NCBI GenBank assembly: GCA_018242295.1
Contig: JAFECE010000003.1
Location: 1-64,000 of the forward strand
Length of the DNA stretch: 64,000 nt
Source: Pseudomonadota bacterium
GTDB lineage: Bacteria > Pseudomonadota > Alphaproteobacteria > Rhizobiales > Hyphomicrobiaceae
Direction: 5' to 3'
Shown one piece after another: positions 45,327 through 53,513 of the stretch (positions within the stretch are counted from its first letter, which is position 1; each line of letters begins with the position of its first letter). The notes under the pieces are model-generated. The model had not been told where the DNA came from. It did not search any database and saw nothing but the letters and a program-made list of their open reading frames with translations. The translations under genes and the position numbers were made by a program.

Positions 45327-47729
45327 TTATTGTGTACCAGTCGTGCCGCCTGAAGCCGGCGCAAACGGTTTCGGCGCGGACTGATCGTCAGCCGGCGGCG
45401 TTGCCGACGCGGGTTCAGATACCGTCGGCTGTGTGCTGCGATTGAGCGGACGGATCTCGATGGGCGTACCCGCTGGCGCGGGCGGCGGTGGAGACGATGC
45501 CGGAACGACAGCCGTCTCCGTTGGGGGCCGTCCAACGACGGCTTCCGAAGGCGTTTGGTCTTCCGGGCCGGACGTGACGCCCACGGTCGGACCGCCGGAA
45601 GGCGCGTCCGCGTCATCGGGGTCCGCTGGCCCCGTGGCAGGCAGGGCGTTGAGCGGGCCCGAGGGCTTCGCCGGCAATGCGCTCGTCGCGCCGTTGCCTA
45701 TGGCGGGCTGCTTGGCCAACACCGAATTGATGTCGGGAATTTGCGCGTTGGGCTCGGCGACGGCGGGCGGCGGCACGTCGTCAGGGGACGGCACGGTGTA
45801 GCCTGCCGGGTCGGCATCCGGCCCGGCACCGTATTTCGCCAGCACGCCGCGCGCTTTGTCGACGACGGCGTCGGCGATTGCGGCTTGGCCTTCGGCGGTC
45901 GGATGGAAGGCACCCGAGTACGTCGATGCCAGGATGAGCTGGAACGGCGCGAAAGGCTCGATGCGCAGAACCTTCGTCAGCAAACCGGCGGCGACGTGGA
46001 AATTGCCCGTCATGAACGCATCGTTCGGAGTCCGGAACCAGCGCTGACGTGCGGCGTAGGGCTGATAATCAGCCGGGTTATAGGGCGTCCATGCGCCGTC
46101 GATCTTGCGCGGAAGCCTAAGGTCGTCGACCTCGCTCACGCCTTCGACGCTCAAGCCCGCGCATATGCCGCGGCCGATGAAGGCGCGCCGATGCGTTTCA
46201 ACGAATGTCCAGCCGAACTCGAAAGCGTTGTCGCGCATGAGCCGATGCAGCTTGTCGGCAAACCAGGTGCCGAGCTTCAATTTGGTGCGGTCCAACTGGA
46301 AGTCGGGCACGACTTCCATGCCGGAGTTGCCGCTGCCGCACATCTGGCTGCCGTCACCTTCGAGGGCGAGGCCCGGATAGGCGACGAGCAAAATGCGGTC
46401 GCTCTCCTGCCACGGCACATAGAGGATGCTGTGAATGGCGCGATTGAGCGACTTATAGCGCGCGCCCAACGTACTGAGCTCCGCGGACGCTTCCGCCTCA
46501 CCGTGGACTTGGCCGAGCCAGCCGCCAAGCTCGCGCAGCAGGGATTCGTTGGAGAGGACAGCATTCGCCAAGAGCCGCGAGAAGCCGATGTCGTTGCCGC
46601 CGATGGAGAGCAAGACGAGATCAATTTTGCGCGCGTCATCCTGCGGGCATTTGCGGAGGATGATGTTCTGCAGCTCGGGAATAGTCCCGTTCATGTGATA
46701 GGCTTCGGGCAGATCGAGAGTCTGCGTCTGGTTGTTTCCACACTGCGCTTCGGCGACCGCCGATATCTGAGAAAGGCGCGGCGGGTTCGGCACCCATTCG
46801 TTGCCCTTGTAGCGCAGAAAGAGTCCGTCCGTGATTTCGGCGCCCGCACACGATACGCCGACGAACGTCACGGCGCGGTGCGGATCTTCGATGGCGAGTT
46901 GCAACGCTGTCCGGAGCTGCTCGGAATAGAGCGAGCGATGGCAGGCCTGATCAAGCCAGAGCGCATTCTCCTTGATGAAGGCCTTATCGCCGAGATCGCG
47001 CCAAGGGCCGATGCGCGAGGGATATCCGGTCAGTCCGCTATAAAATCCGACGGTGCTGTAGTCGGACGAGCGCTCGCGCGAAAAGCGGACGGCGCGATCG
47101 GGATTACCTTCGCCGGAAGCAAAGCTATCTCCCATGCCGGCAATCAGAATGTCGCGAACCTTGATCAGCTGCTTCGCAATTTCGCGGCCGCCGATTTCAA
47201 CGGTGACCATCATGCCGCCAGGGTACGGAACGACGAAACGCGCCGGTTCGTTGCACGGCTGGGTGATGGCGTCGCCGCGAGGATTCTTGGCGTCGCCGCG
47301 CGGCGCCGTCAGCCATCGGCACGAGAGCGTGGACGCATCGTCTACGCCCGTCACCTGAACGATGACGGCGTGGTTCGACGGATTGATGTAATCGTCATAA
47401 GCATCGCATTTGAAGCGATTGTTGTTCCAGCACGTCTTGCGGAACATCGATGCGGCCCAGCCATCGCGATCGCCGCTTTGCAGTGCATGCTCGCTAGACA
47501 AAACCGGCGTGGCGCGTTCCGTCGGGCCTAAGGCGCGATAGGTGGCGCGGTGGGCTTCCGTATCGTGGGGGTCAGTGAAGAAGCGGAACGGGTTTTCAAG
47601 CCGCCAGGTGATGACGGGCGAGCCGGCTTCGGCGCGATCCGGTGCAAGGACGCTTCCAGCCGTCCACAAAAGCGAAAAGACCAGCCCTGCTGCGAGTGCC
47701 CGCAGCCCACGTCTTGAGAAGAACCCCAT
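45327..47729 (-). CDS. Large secreted SGNH/GDSL-type hydrolase with disordered C-terminus
   Basis: Predicted exported esterase/lipase-like hydrolase of 800 residues. ATG 47729 gives a signal peptide ('ALAAGLVFSLLWTAGSVLAP') and has GAGGGC before it; the open frame above it is a shadow of the next gene. The SGNH blocks are 'IAGMGDSFASGEGNPDRA' (nucleophile Ser, near 200), 'LLSIGGNDIGFSRLL' (Asn, near 376) and 'GAFHPTAEGQAAIADAV' (His, near 606; the usual D-x-x-H has Ala-Phe before His). Residues 640-800 are Pro/Ala/Thr-rich and probably disordered. The catalytic domain is interrupted by long inserts, making it about twice the family's normal size. Substrate unknown. Confidence 0.85.
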   Translation of the reverse strand: MGFFSRRGLRALAAGLVFSLLWTAGSVLAPDRAEAGSPVITWRLENPFRFFTDPHDTEAHRATYRALGPTERATPVLSSEHALQSGDRDGWAASMFRKTCWNNNRFKCDAYDDYINPSNHAVIVQVTGVDDASTLSCRWLTAPRGDAKNPRGDAITQPCNEPARFVVPYPGGMMVTVEIGGREIAKQLIKVRDILIAGMGDSFASGEGNPDRAVRFSRERSSDYSTVGFYSGLTGYPSRIGPWRDLGDKAFIKENALWLDQACHRSLYSEQLRTALQLAIEDPHRAVTFVGVSCAGAEITDGLFLRYKGNEWVPNPPRLSQISAVAEAQCGNNQTQTLDLPEAYHMNGTIPELQNIILRKCPQDDARKIDLVLLSIGGNDIGFSRLLANAVLSNESLLRELGGWLGQVHGEAEASAELSTLGARYKSLNRAIHSILYVPWQESDRILLVAYPGLALEGDGSQMCGSGNSGMEVVPDFQLDRTKLKLGTWFADKLHRLMRDNAFEFGWTFVETHRRAFIGRGICAGLSVEGVSEVDDLRLPRKIDGAWTPYNPADYQPYAARQRWFRTPNDAFMTGNFHVAAGLLTKVLRIEPFAPFQLILASTYSGAFHPTAEGQAAIADAVVDKARGVLAKYGAGPDADPAGYTVPSPDDVPPPAVAEPNAQIPDINSVLAKQPAIGNGATSALPAKPSGPLNALPATGPADPDDADAPSGGPTVGVTSGPEDQTPSEAVVGRPPTETAVVPASSPPPPAPAGTPIEIRPLNRSTQPTVSEPASATPPADDQSAPKPFAPASGGTTGTQ

Positions 47730-47749
47730 CTGCCCTCTTCGCTTGGCCG

Positions 47750-48583
47750 TCAGACGCGACCTGACCAATGCGCGCGTGCAATACGCCACAATCGAGCGAT
47801 AGGCGCGATTTCCAAGATGTCGCGCGCCGGCTCGTGTCGAGGGTTCTGCAAAGCGCGAAAATAGGGCTCCACGAGGGCAAGCGGCAATAAAGCCGTTGTA
47901 GTGGCTTTGGGTTTGCCCTTGAGCAGGCGGCGGACTTCGGCGAGCGCTTTGCGTCCTTCGCTTACGAGCCATGCCGTTTGTGGACGCCAATCTTGCGGCT
48001 CATCGGGTCCGAAAGGGTTTGGAGAGCGCACCATCGGCAGCAGCGCCCGGCCGCGCATCAGAGCATATGGCAGATCGAGGCCGATGCGGGCGAAGCCCGA
48101 AGCCCGGGACGCTGCGCCGATCAGCGGCTCATCAAGAGCAACGCAGAGGATCGCCGCCGCAAATATGAACGGCGTGCCGTCGATGAGGCGAATGGATTTA
48201 GCGAGGGCGGCATCGTCCGCCGGGGCCTCGCCGTAAAGAGCGTCGGCATGCGCCGCGAGATAATCCTCGATAAGCCCAAGGGACAACGCGCGGCGGCGGA
48301 TGACCTCAGCAAAGGCATCGAGCACGGGATTGCCGGAGCGTCCACTTTCCCCCCGACTCAGAAAAGAGTCTCGCCACCACGCAACGCGGATTTCGCCGAG
48401 AGCGGCTTCGCTGACGAGACGCGATATGCGTTCGATCTCGCCGGTAAATGCCGCGAGTGCAATGAGATCTTCGCGTGCCTCCCGGGGTGCGAAGAGCGCG
48501 GCGTAGAAACGATCAGGCGCGTGAGTTCGCGCGGCGAGGCGCACCGCATCGAAGTCGATCGCTCGCGTATCGGAGTTGCTCAC
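47750..48583 (-). CDS. Squalene/phytoene synthase-like protein (NDUFAF6-type)
   Basis: All-helical protein of 277 residues in the squalene/phytoene synthase superfamily ('DRFYAALFAPREAREDLIAL', 'WWRDSFLSR', 'GFARIGLDLPYALM'). The two Asp-rich prenyl-diphosphate Mg-binding motifs are absent, so synthase activity is unlikely. Alphaproteobacterial members of this type are related to mitochondrial NDUFAF6, a complex I assembly factor, and the neighbouring Mth938-domain gene is related to NDUFAF3; both assignments are family knowledge, not shown here. It lies 20 bases upstream of the SGNH hydrolase gene on the same strand. Confidence 0.85.
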   Translation of the reverse strand: MSNSDTRAIDFDAVRLAARTHAPDRFYAALFAPREAREDLIALAAFTGEIERISRLVSEAALGEIRVAWWRDSFLSRGESGRSGNPVLDAFAEVIRRRALSLGLIEDYLAAHADALYGEAPADDAALAKSIRLIDGTPFIFAAAILCVALDEPLIGAASRASGFARIGLDLPYALMRGRALLPMVRSPNPFGPDEPQDWRPQTAWLVSEGRKALAEVRRLLKGKPKATTTALLPLALVEPYFRALQNPRHEPARDILEIAPIARLWRIARAHWSGRV

Positions 48584-48625
48584 ACGTCACTCGCGAATTG
48601 GAGGCGCTACTTTGGACGGCGGCTG

Positions 48626-48727
48626 GAGCGTTTCCGCTTTTCTTTGAAAAGCGAAAGCGCTCTAGCCTTTTGTTTTGACGCAATTCCGGACGCAAAACCG
48701 TTGCACACTTTTGCTGGAATTGCTCTA
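48626..48727. repeat. RIME-like intergenic mosaic element
   Basis: About 102 bases forming two hairpins. The first pairs GAGCGTTTCCGCTTTTC with GAAAAGCGAAAGCGCTC (two G-U pairs). The second pairs GCAATTCC with GGAATTGC around an inner GCAAAA/TTTTGC stem. The layout and sequence resemble the Rhizobium-specific intergenic mosaic elements (RIME1) as I recall them. It lies between the Mth938-like and the squalene/phytoene synthase-like genes. Its last bases (cta, 48725-48727) form the stop codon of the Mth938-like gene. Confidence 0.75.
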
Positions 48728-49102
48728 CGGAACTGCGATCAGCGCCGCTGCGATCGTTCGCTTCTCTGCGATGAGGATGTTGTACGTGCGGGCCGCGGCT
48801 CCTGTAGACATCGGCTCGAGGCCAACGCCGGCTTTCGCGAATGCGGAATAGACCTCTGACGACGGCCAAAGCTGCTTCTCGCCCGTACCGAGCAGAACCG
48901 TGATCGGAGGCTCGAGGCGGCTCAGAATGAAGTCGATGTCTTTATCGTCGAGCGCTTCGGCGCTCGTCGCGGTCCAGGCATAGACGCCGCTCGGCACGCA
49001 GATGATCGAGCCGCGATGGCTCATCTCCGCGAAACGGAAGCCGCCATTGCCGTAGGCCGTGATCGCCGTTTCATAAGGGTAGCGGGCGACCTCGGGCGTC
49101 AT
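48725..49102 (-). CDS. Mth938-domain (NDUFAF3-like) protein
   Basis: Small soluble protein of 125 residues of the Mth938-like family, with 'AYGNGGFRFAEMSHRGSIIC', 'PPITVLLGTGEKQLWPS' and the C-terminal 'AARTYNILIAEKRTIAAALI'. Relatives include mitochondrial NDUFAF3 (complex I assembly). It commonly follows secF in alphaproteobacteria. The stop codon TAG is formed by the end of the RIME-like element, so the native C-terminus may have been altered by the insertion. It starts 31 bases after the secF stop. Confidence 0.9.
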   Translation of the reverse strand: MTPEVARYPYETAITAYGNGGFRFAEMSHRGSIICVPSGVYAWTATSAEALDDKDIDFILSRLEPPITVLLGTGEKQLWPSSEVYSAFAKAGVGLEPMSTGAAARTYNILIAEKRTIAAALIAVP

Positions 49103-49132
49103 AACGGCGGCGTTCCTCGTTCGCGCCGCCTA

Positions 49133-50110
49133 TCAGGCCTTGGCGCGGCTCGTCTTGGTCGCGGCGACCGCTTTCGCAGCAGCGTCGCTCCAGTCGCGCT
49201 TGACGCCGAGGTAGCCCAACAGCGGGGCAGCGATGAAGATCGACGAGTACGTCCCGATCACGACGCCCAAAAGCATTGCGAGGTTGAAGCTGCGAATGAC
49301 TTCACCGCCGAAGATGTAGAGCGAGACCAGCACCGCGATCGCAGTGATACCGGTCAGGATGGTGCGCGACAGCGTCTCGTTGATCGACAAGTTCAGGAGT
49401 TGGTTCAGCTCCATTTTCTTGAACTTGCGGAGGTTCTCACGAATTCGGTCCGACACGACGACGGTGTCGTTCACGGAGTATCCGAGAATGGTCAGAAGCG
49501 CGGCGACAGTCGAGAGATCAAATTCGAGCCGGAATAGCGAGAAGATACCAGCGGTCAAGAGGACGTCGTGCGACAACGCCACGACAGCGCCGAGGGCGAA
49601 CTGCCATTCGAAGCGGAACCAGACGTAGGCGACGATCGCCAAGATACCGGCTGCGACGGCGATGAAGCCAGTCATACGCAATTCGCTCGACACGGCCGGG
49701 CCGACCACTTCGACACGACGCTGGACAAAGTCGGCGCTCGTTGCGTCAATCACCTTCTGTACGGCGGGCTGTTGAGCGGTTTCCCCGCCTGGCTGCTCCT
49801 CGAGTCGCACGAGCACGTCGTTTGGCGTGCCGAACTCCTGAATCTGCACGTTGCCGAGGCCTAGAGCGTTGAGCTTCTCACGCAGCGACGAGATGTCGGC
49901 ATTTCCGCTCTTCGTCTGCAATTCGATCAGCGATCCGCCCTTGAAGTCGACGCCGTAGTTCAGGCCGAGCGTCGCGCACAGCGCTATGGATATAGCCATC
50001 GCAACGATCGATGCGATGAGCGCCGGCCCCTTGAACTTCATGAAGGGCAAGTTCAGGTCGTGCGGGAAGAAGTCGAAGCCCTTGAAGACCGGTATAAGTT
50101 TCATCAACAC
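49133..50110 (-). CDS. secF: Protein translocase subunit SecF
   Basis: Inner-membrane component of SecDF, which uses proton motive force to pull proteins through SecYEG. It has 325 residues and six hydrophobic helices. The N-terminal 'GLNYGVDFKGGSLIELQ' is the SecF signature, and the fourth/fifth helices carry 'SLFRLEFDLSTVAALLTILG' and 'YSVNDTVVVSDRIRENL', which hold the conserved Asp/Arg of the proton path. A 12-base gap separates it from secD. Confidence 0.96.
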   Translation of the reverse strand: MLMKLIPVFKGFDFFPHDLNLPFMKFKGPALIASIVAMAISIALCATLGLNYGVDFKGGSLIELQTKSGNADISSLREKLNALGLGNVQIQEFGTPNDVLVRLEEQPGGETAQQPAVQKVIDATSADFVQRRVEVVGPAVSSELRMTGFIAVAAGILAIVAYVWFRFEWQFALGAVVALSHDVLLTAGIFSLFRLEFDLSTVAALLTILGYSVNDTVVVSDRIRENLRKFKKMELNQLLNLSINETLSRTILTGITAIAVLVSLYIFGGEVIRSFNLAMLLGVVIGTYSSIFIAAPLLGYLGVKRDWSDAAAKAVAATKTSRAKA

Positions 50111-50122
50111 GGAAGTGGTCTC

Positions 50123-51742
50123 CTAGACCGGCACGGTTTGGATGCGGCCCTTCGGCTGAGCCTTGAGCCAGAACGAGATGAGCAGCCTGACGACAGTCAC
50201 GGACGCGAAGATCGACGTCAGAATGCCGATGGTCAGCGTCACAGCGAAGCCGCGGATCGGACCCGAACCCAGCCAGAACATGATGAGCGCGCAAGCCAGC
50301 GTCGTCAGCTGACTGTCGGCGATCGTCACGAAGGCGCGCTGGAATCCTGCATCGATGCCGGCGATTGCCGTTTTGCCCGCCCGCAATTCTTCACGAATAC
50401 GCTCGTAGATCAGAACGTTGGCGTCGACGGCCATGGCGACGCCCAAGACCAAGCCCGCGATGCCCGGTAGCGTCAACGTCGAGCCGATGAGCGTCATCAG
50501 GGCGAGCGTCAAGATCAAGTGCACGAGCAGACCGACGCACGCGAAGATGCCAAATGTCCCGTAGGCAAGGACCGTCAAAAGGATGACCGCGATACCGCCG
50601 ATGATACCGGCGCGCTTGCCGTCGGCGATCGAGTCGGCGCCGAGCGACGGACCGACGGTTCGCTCTTCGACAATCGTCAACTTCGCAGGCAGCGAGCCGG
50701 AGCGGAGCTGAACGGCGAGGCGGTTCGAGCTTTCTACGTTGAAGCTGCCGGAAATCTGGCCGGAACCACCGAGGATCGGCTCGCGGATAACCGGCGCCGA
50801 TAGCACCTTGTTGTCGAGCACGATCGCAAATGGCTTGCCGACATTATCCTTCGTGAAATTGCCGAACTTGCGTGCGCCGCTTTGATTGAAGCGGAAGTTG
50901 ATGACCGCCTCATTGGTGCGGTTGTCGAAGCCCGGCTGGGCATCGGCGAGATCGTCGCCCTGAACGACAGGCTGCTCACGCAGCAGATATTCCGCGGGAC
51001 CTTCGCTTCTGTCACCGGGGTAGATCTTGTAGCCGGGCGGAATACTCGTCTGCTTGGCTTCCTCGGCGGTGAGCGAGGGGTGGACTTCATGGAAGGTCAG
51101 CTTGGCGGTTTCGCCGATGAGCGCCTTCAGGTCCTTAGTATCTTTGAGGCCCGGGAACTGGATCAGGATGCGGTCCGTGCCCTGCCGTACGATCGTCGAT
51201 TCCGAGGTGCCGAGATTATTGACGCGGCGGTTGATCGTTTCAATCGAGGCCGCAGCGGCGTTGGAGATACGGGCACGGAGGCCCGGCTCCGTCGGCTTTA
51301 CGATGATGGTGCCATCGTCACTGCCGGCCGTGACGGAGATATCGTAACCGCCGGTGCCGAGCACGGCGCTGCCGATCGATTGCCTCGCCTTGTCCAATTG
51401 CTTGATCGCCGCGTCCCGTTCTTCGGGCTTGGCGAGCTTGACGACGAGCTGCGTGCCTTGGATGCCGATGCCGGTGAAGCCGATTTTTGCATCACGGAGA
51501 AGCTTGCGCGATTCATCGCGCAGGTTGTTCATCCAATCCTTCTTGATCTCGTCTTGATCCATCGCGAGCAGAAGATGCGCGCCGCCCTGAAGGTCGAGAC
51601 CCAAAGGCAGCTGCTTCCTCGGCATGAAGGACGGCCACGATGCAACCGTGTCCTTCGCGAAGAAATTCGGCATCGCGACTGCGAAGCCCGCGAGACAGGT
51701 CAAAATGATCAGAATGATTTTCGTGCGTGTGAATTGCAGCAT
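50123..51742 (-). CDS. secD: Protein translocase subunit SecD
   Basis: Partner of SecF, 539 residues, the normal length. The first helix is followed by 'LPLGLDLQGGAHLLLAMDQD', then a large periplasmic domain ('INRRVNNLGTSESTIVRQGT', 'RILIQFPGLKD') and a C-terminal membrane block with 'AMAVDANVLIYERIREEL'. It starts 88 bases after the yajC stop. yajC-secD-secF form one operon. Confidence 0.97.
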   Translation of the reverse strand: MLQFTRTKIILIILTCLAGFAVAMPNFFAKDTVASWPSFMPRKQLPLGLDLQGGAHLLLAMDQDEIKKDWMNNLRDESRKLLRDAKIGFTGIGIQGTQLVVKLAKPEERDAAIKQLDKARQSIGSAVLGTGGYDISVTAGSDDGTIIVKPTEPGLRARISNAAAASIETINRRVNNLGTSESTIVRQGTDRILIQFPGLKDTKDLKALIGETAKLTFHEVHPSLTAEEAKQTSIPPGYKIYPGDRSEGPAEYLLREQPVVQGDDLADAQPGFDNRTNEAVINFRFNQSGARKFGNFTKDNVGKPFAIVLDNKVLSAPVIREPILGGSGQISGSFNVESSNRLAVQLRSGSLPAKLTIVEERTVGPSLGADSIADGKRAGIIGGIAVILLTVLAYGTFGIFACVGLLVHLILTLALMTLIGSTLTLPGIAGLVLGVAMAVDANVLIYERIREELRAGKTAIAGIDAGFQRAFVTIADSQLTTLACALIMFWLGSGPIRGFAVTLTIGILTSIFASVTVVRLLISFWLKAQPKGRIQTVPV

Positions 51743-51830
51743 CGGAACAGGGTCTCAGACATTAGGAGATGCGCGGATCAGAACTTGCGCATCTGGCGCA
51801 GCTACGTTCTCGCACGATGAAGACGTTCAA

Positions 51831-52169
51831 TCACGTTGCGTCTTTGACAGGTTCGCCCTTCGTACGGACTTCCAGAAGGGTGCCCTTGACGATGCGGACC
51901 TTCAAATTGTCGGCGAGTTCGACTTCGATTTCGTCGCTCGTGTCGGAAGCCTTGGTAACCTTGCCGACCATGCCCCCGGAGGTGACGACGGTGTCGCCGC
52001 GACGGACGGCGTTCAACCGCTCGCGAAGCTGCTTCGCGCGCTGCGACTGCGGACGGATCAGGAGGAAGTAGAAGATCGCCAGCATCGCCAGCATCGGGAT
52101 CAGAAGGCCGCCCAGTGGGTCCAACGGGCTAGCTGCGGCGGTCTGCGCGAATGCGGAAGTCGTAAACAT
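51831..52169 (-). CDS. yajC: Sec translocon accessory protein YajC
   Basis: Single-helix membrane protein of 112 residues. ATG 52169 is chosen because it gives the usual short N-terminus ('MFTTSAFAQTAAASPLDPLG') before the helix 'LLIPMLAMLAIFYFLLIRPQ'; the frame is open much further upstream but has no family match there. The C-terminus holds the YajC stretch 'RRGDTVVTSGGMVGKVTKAS'. First gene of yajC-secD-secF; divergent from the AAA ATPase gene. Confidence 0.93.
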   Translation of the reverse strand: MFTTSAFAQTAAASPLDPLGGLLIPMLAMLAIFYFLLIRPQSQRAKQLRERLNAVRRGDTVVTSGGMVGKVTKASDTSDEIEVELADNLKVRIVKGTLLEVRTKGEPVKDAT

Positions 52170-52396
52170 TGGAAAGAATGGTCCTCCGGATGCGGTTGAA
52201 ATAAGCACTACCGCCCCGGATCCCAATGGGCCGGAGGGATGAGCCCCCTCAAATTCGGGCGGACTATAGTGGTCCGAAACCCTTTTGCAACCTCGCATAG
52301 GTCCATGAAAGGCCGTTGGCACTGGATCGAGCAACGATTAAACACGCTTTTTCCGGCGGATAGCGCGCCGGGCCTTCAGCCTCCTGGAAATCCTTA

Positions 52397-53260
52397 ATGA
52401 CAGACGCAGATGCCAATCGCCCGCTCTTGGAACGGATCGCCGACGCTCTCGAGCGTTTAAGCCCCGCCCCGCGCCGAACCGCCAATTTCACCGACGCCGA
52501 CGCGTTCGTGTGGCAAGCCGATACGGCGAGCTTCGAGCCGGTTCCGGAGGTTAGCCGGGTGCCGTTGAAGCTTCTCAAGGGCATCGACCGAACTGCGGGC
52601 ATTCTGCTCGACAACACGCGGCGCTTCGCGGCCGGCCTTCCGGCCAACAACGCGCTCCTTTGGGGTGCACGCGGGATGGGCAAATCGAGCCTCGTCAAAG
52701 CGGCGCACGCCGATGCCTTAAGCCTCAGCGGCGGACTGAAGCTCATCGAGATCCACCGCGAGGATATCGGATCACTGCCGAAGTGCCTGGCCATCCTCAA
52801 GGCTACGCCCTTCCGCTTCATCGTCTTCAGTGACGATCTTTCGTTCGATCATGACGACACGAGCTACAAATCGCTGAAGGCCGTGCTCGACGGCGGTATC
52901 GAGGGCCGTCCCAAGAACGTGATCTTCTACGCGACATCCAACCGCCGTCACCTCATGCCGCGCGACATGATCGACAACGAGCGGGCGACGGCGATCAACC
53001 CCGGAGAAGCGACCGAAGAGAAAGTGTCGCTCTCGGACCGCTTCGGGCTCTGGCTCGGCTTTCACAACGCGAGCCAGGACGACTATCTCGCGATGGTCCA
53101 AGCCTATGTCGAGCACTTCGGCATCAAGGTCGACCCGAACGAATTACAGCGCGACGCTCTCGAATGGGCGACGACGCGCGGCGCACGGTCGGGCCGCGTC
53201 GCGTGGCAATACGTGCAGGATCTGGCGGGCCGCACGGGAACTTCGACGGACAAAGTCTGA
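52397..53260 (+). CDS. DUF815-type AAA+ ATPase
   Basis: Soluble ATPase of 287 residues. Walker A is 'LLWGARGMGKSSLVKA' (about 96-111), Walker B-like 'FIVFSDDLSFD', and sensor 1 'VIFYATSNRRHLMPRD' matches the DUF815 group. The C-terminal part includes 'LSDRFGLWLGFHNASQDDYL'. Function unknown; neighbours on both sides are unrelated (yajC divergent; nlpD convergent). This gene is often near yajC/secDF in alphaproteobacteria, to my recollection. A large imperfect palindrome follows the stop. Confidence 0.9.
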   Translation: MTDADANRPLLERIADALERLSPAPRRTANFTDADAFVWQADTASFEPVPEVSRVPLKLLKGIDRTAGILLDNTRRFAAGLPANNALLWGARGMGKSSLVKAAHADALSLSGGLKLIEIHREDIGSLPKCLAILKATPFRFIVFSDDLSFDHDDTSYKSLKAVLDGGIEGRPKNVIFYATSNRRHLMPRDMIDNERATAINPGEATEEKVSLSDRFGLWLGFHNASQDDYLAMVQAYVEHFGIKVDPNELQRDALEWATTRGARSGRVAWQYVQDLAGRTGTSTDKV

Positions 53261-53265
53261 GCGCT

Positions 53266-53420
53266 TTCGTCATCCTCGGCCGAGCGCGCCATCGGCGCGT
53301 CGAAGGTCGGGGATCCAGCGCAAGACTCGCTGAAAGCGCGTCATAATTTGCGTCTTCGACGACTCTCACGCTGGATCCCCGAACGCGCATCGCTCTGCTC
53401 ACGCGTTCGAGGATGACGAA
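53266..53420. repeat. Interrupted inverted repeat, 155 bp
   Basis: Outer arms TTCGTCATCCTCG (53266-53278) and CGAGGATGACGAA (53408-53420) are perfect complements, and inner arms TCGGGGATCCAGCG (53307-53320) and CGCTGGATCCCCGA (53369-53382) pair perfectly as well. The element lies just after the ATPase stop and before a terminator. Palindromes with this 'cctcg...ggatcc' theme occur between genes in many alphaproteobacteria, to my recollection. A partial copy of the outer arm (cgaggatgacg) occurs at about 57557. Confidence 0.75.
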
Positions 53421-53443
53421 GCGCCAGAAAAAATAAAAAGAGA

Positions 53444-53463
53444 GCCGGATCGATCGATCCGGC
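53444..53463 (-). terminator. Hairpin terminator of nlpD
   Basis: Twenty-base self-complementary stretch: stem GCCGGATC/GATCCGGC around GATC. On the minus strand it is followed by CTCTTTTTATTTTTT (53427-53443 read in reverse), the layout of an intrinsic terminator 50 bases after the nlpD stop. Confidence 0.8.
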
Positions 53464-53513
53464 CCCCAGTCTTCCCTCAGTGCCAGCGCGTTGCCCCGCG
53501 CTAGAGGTCAGCG

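Noticed and set aside
45555-47531. Open frame of 658 codons opposite the SGNH hydrolase
   Set aside because: Antisense shadow; the minus-strand frame has a signal peptide and the SGNH motifs.
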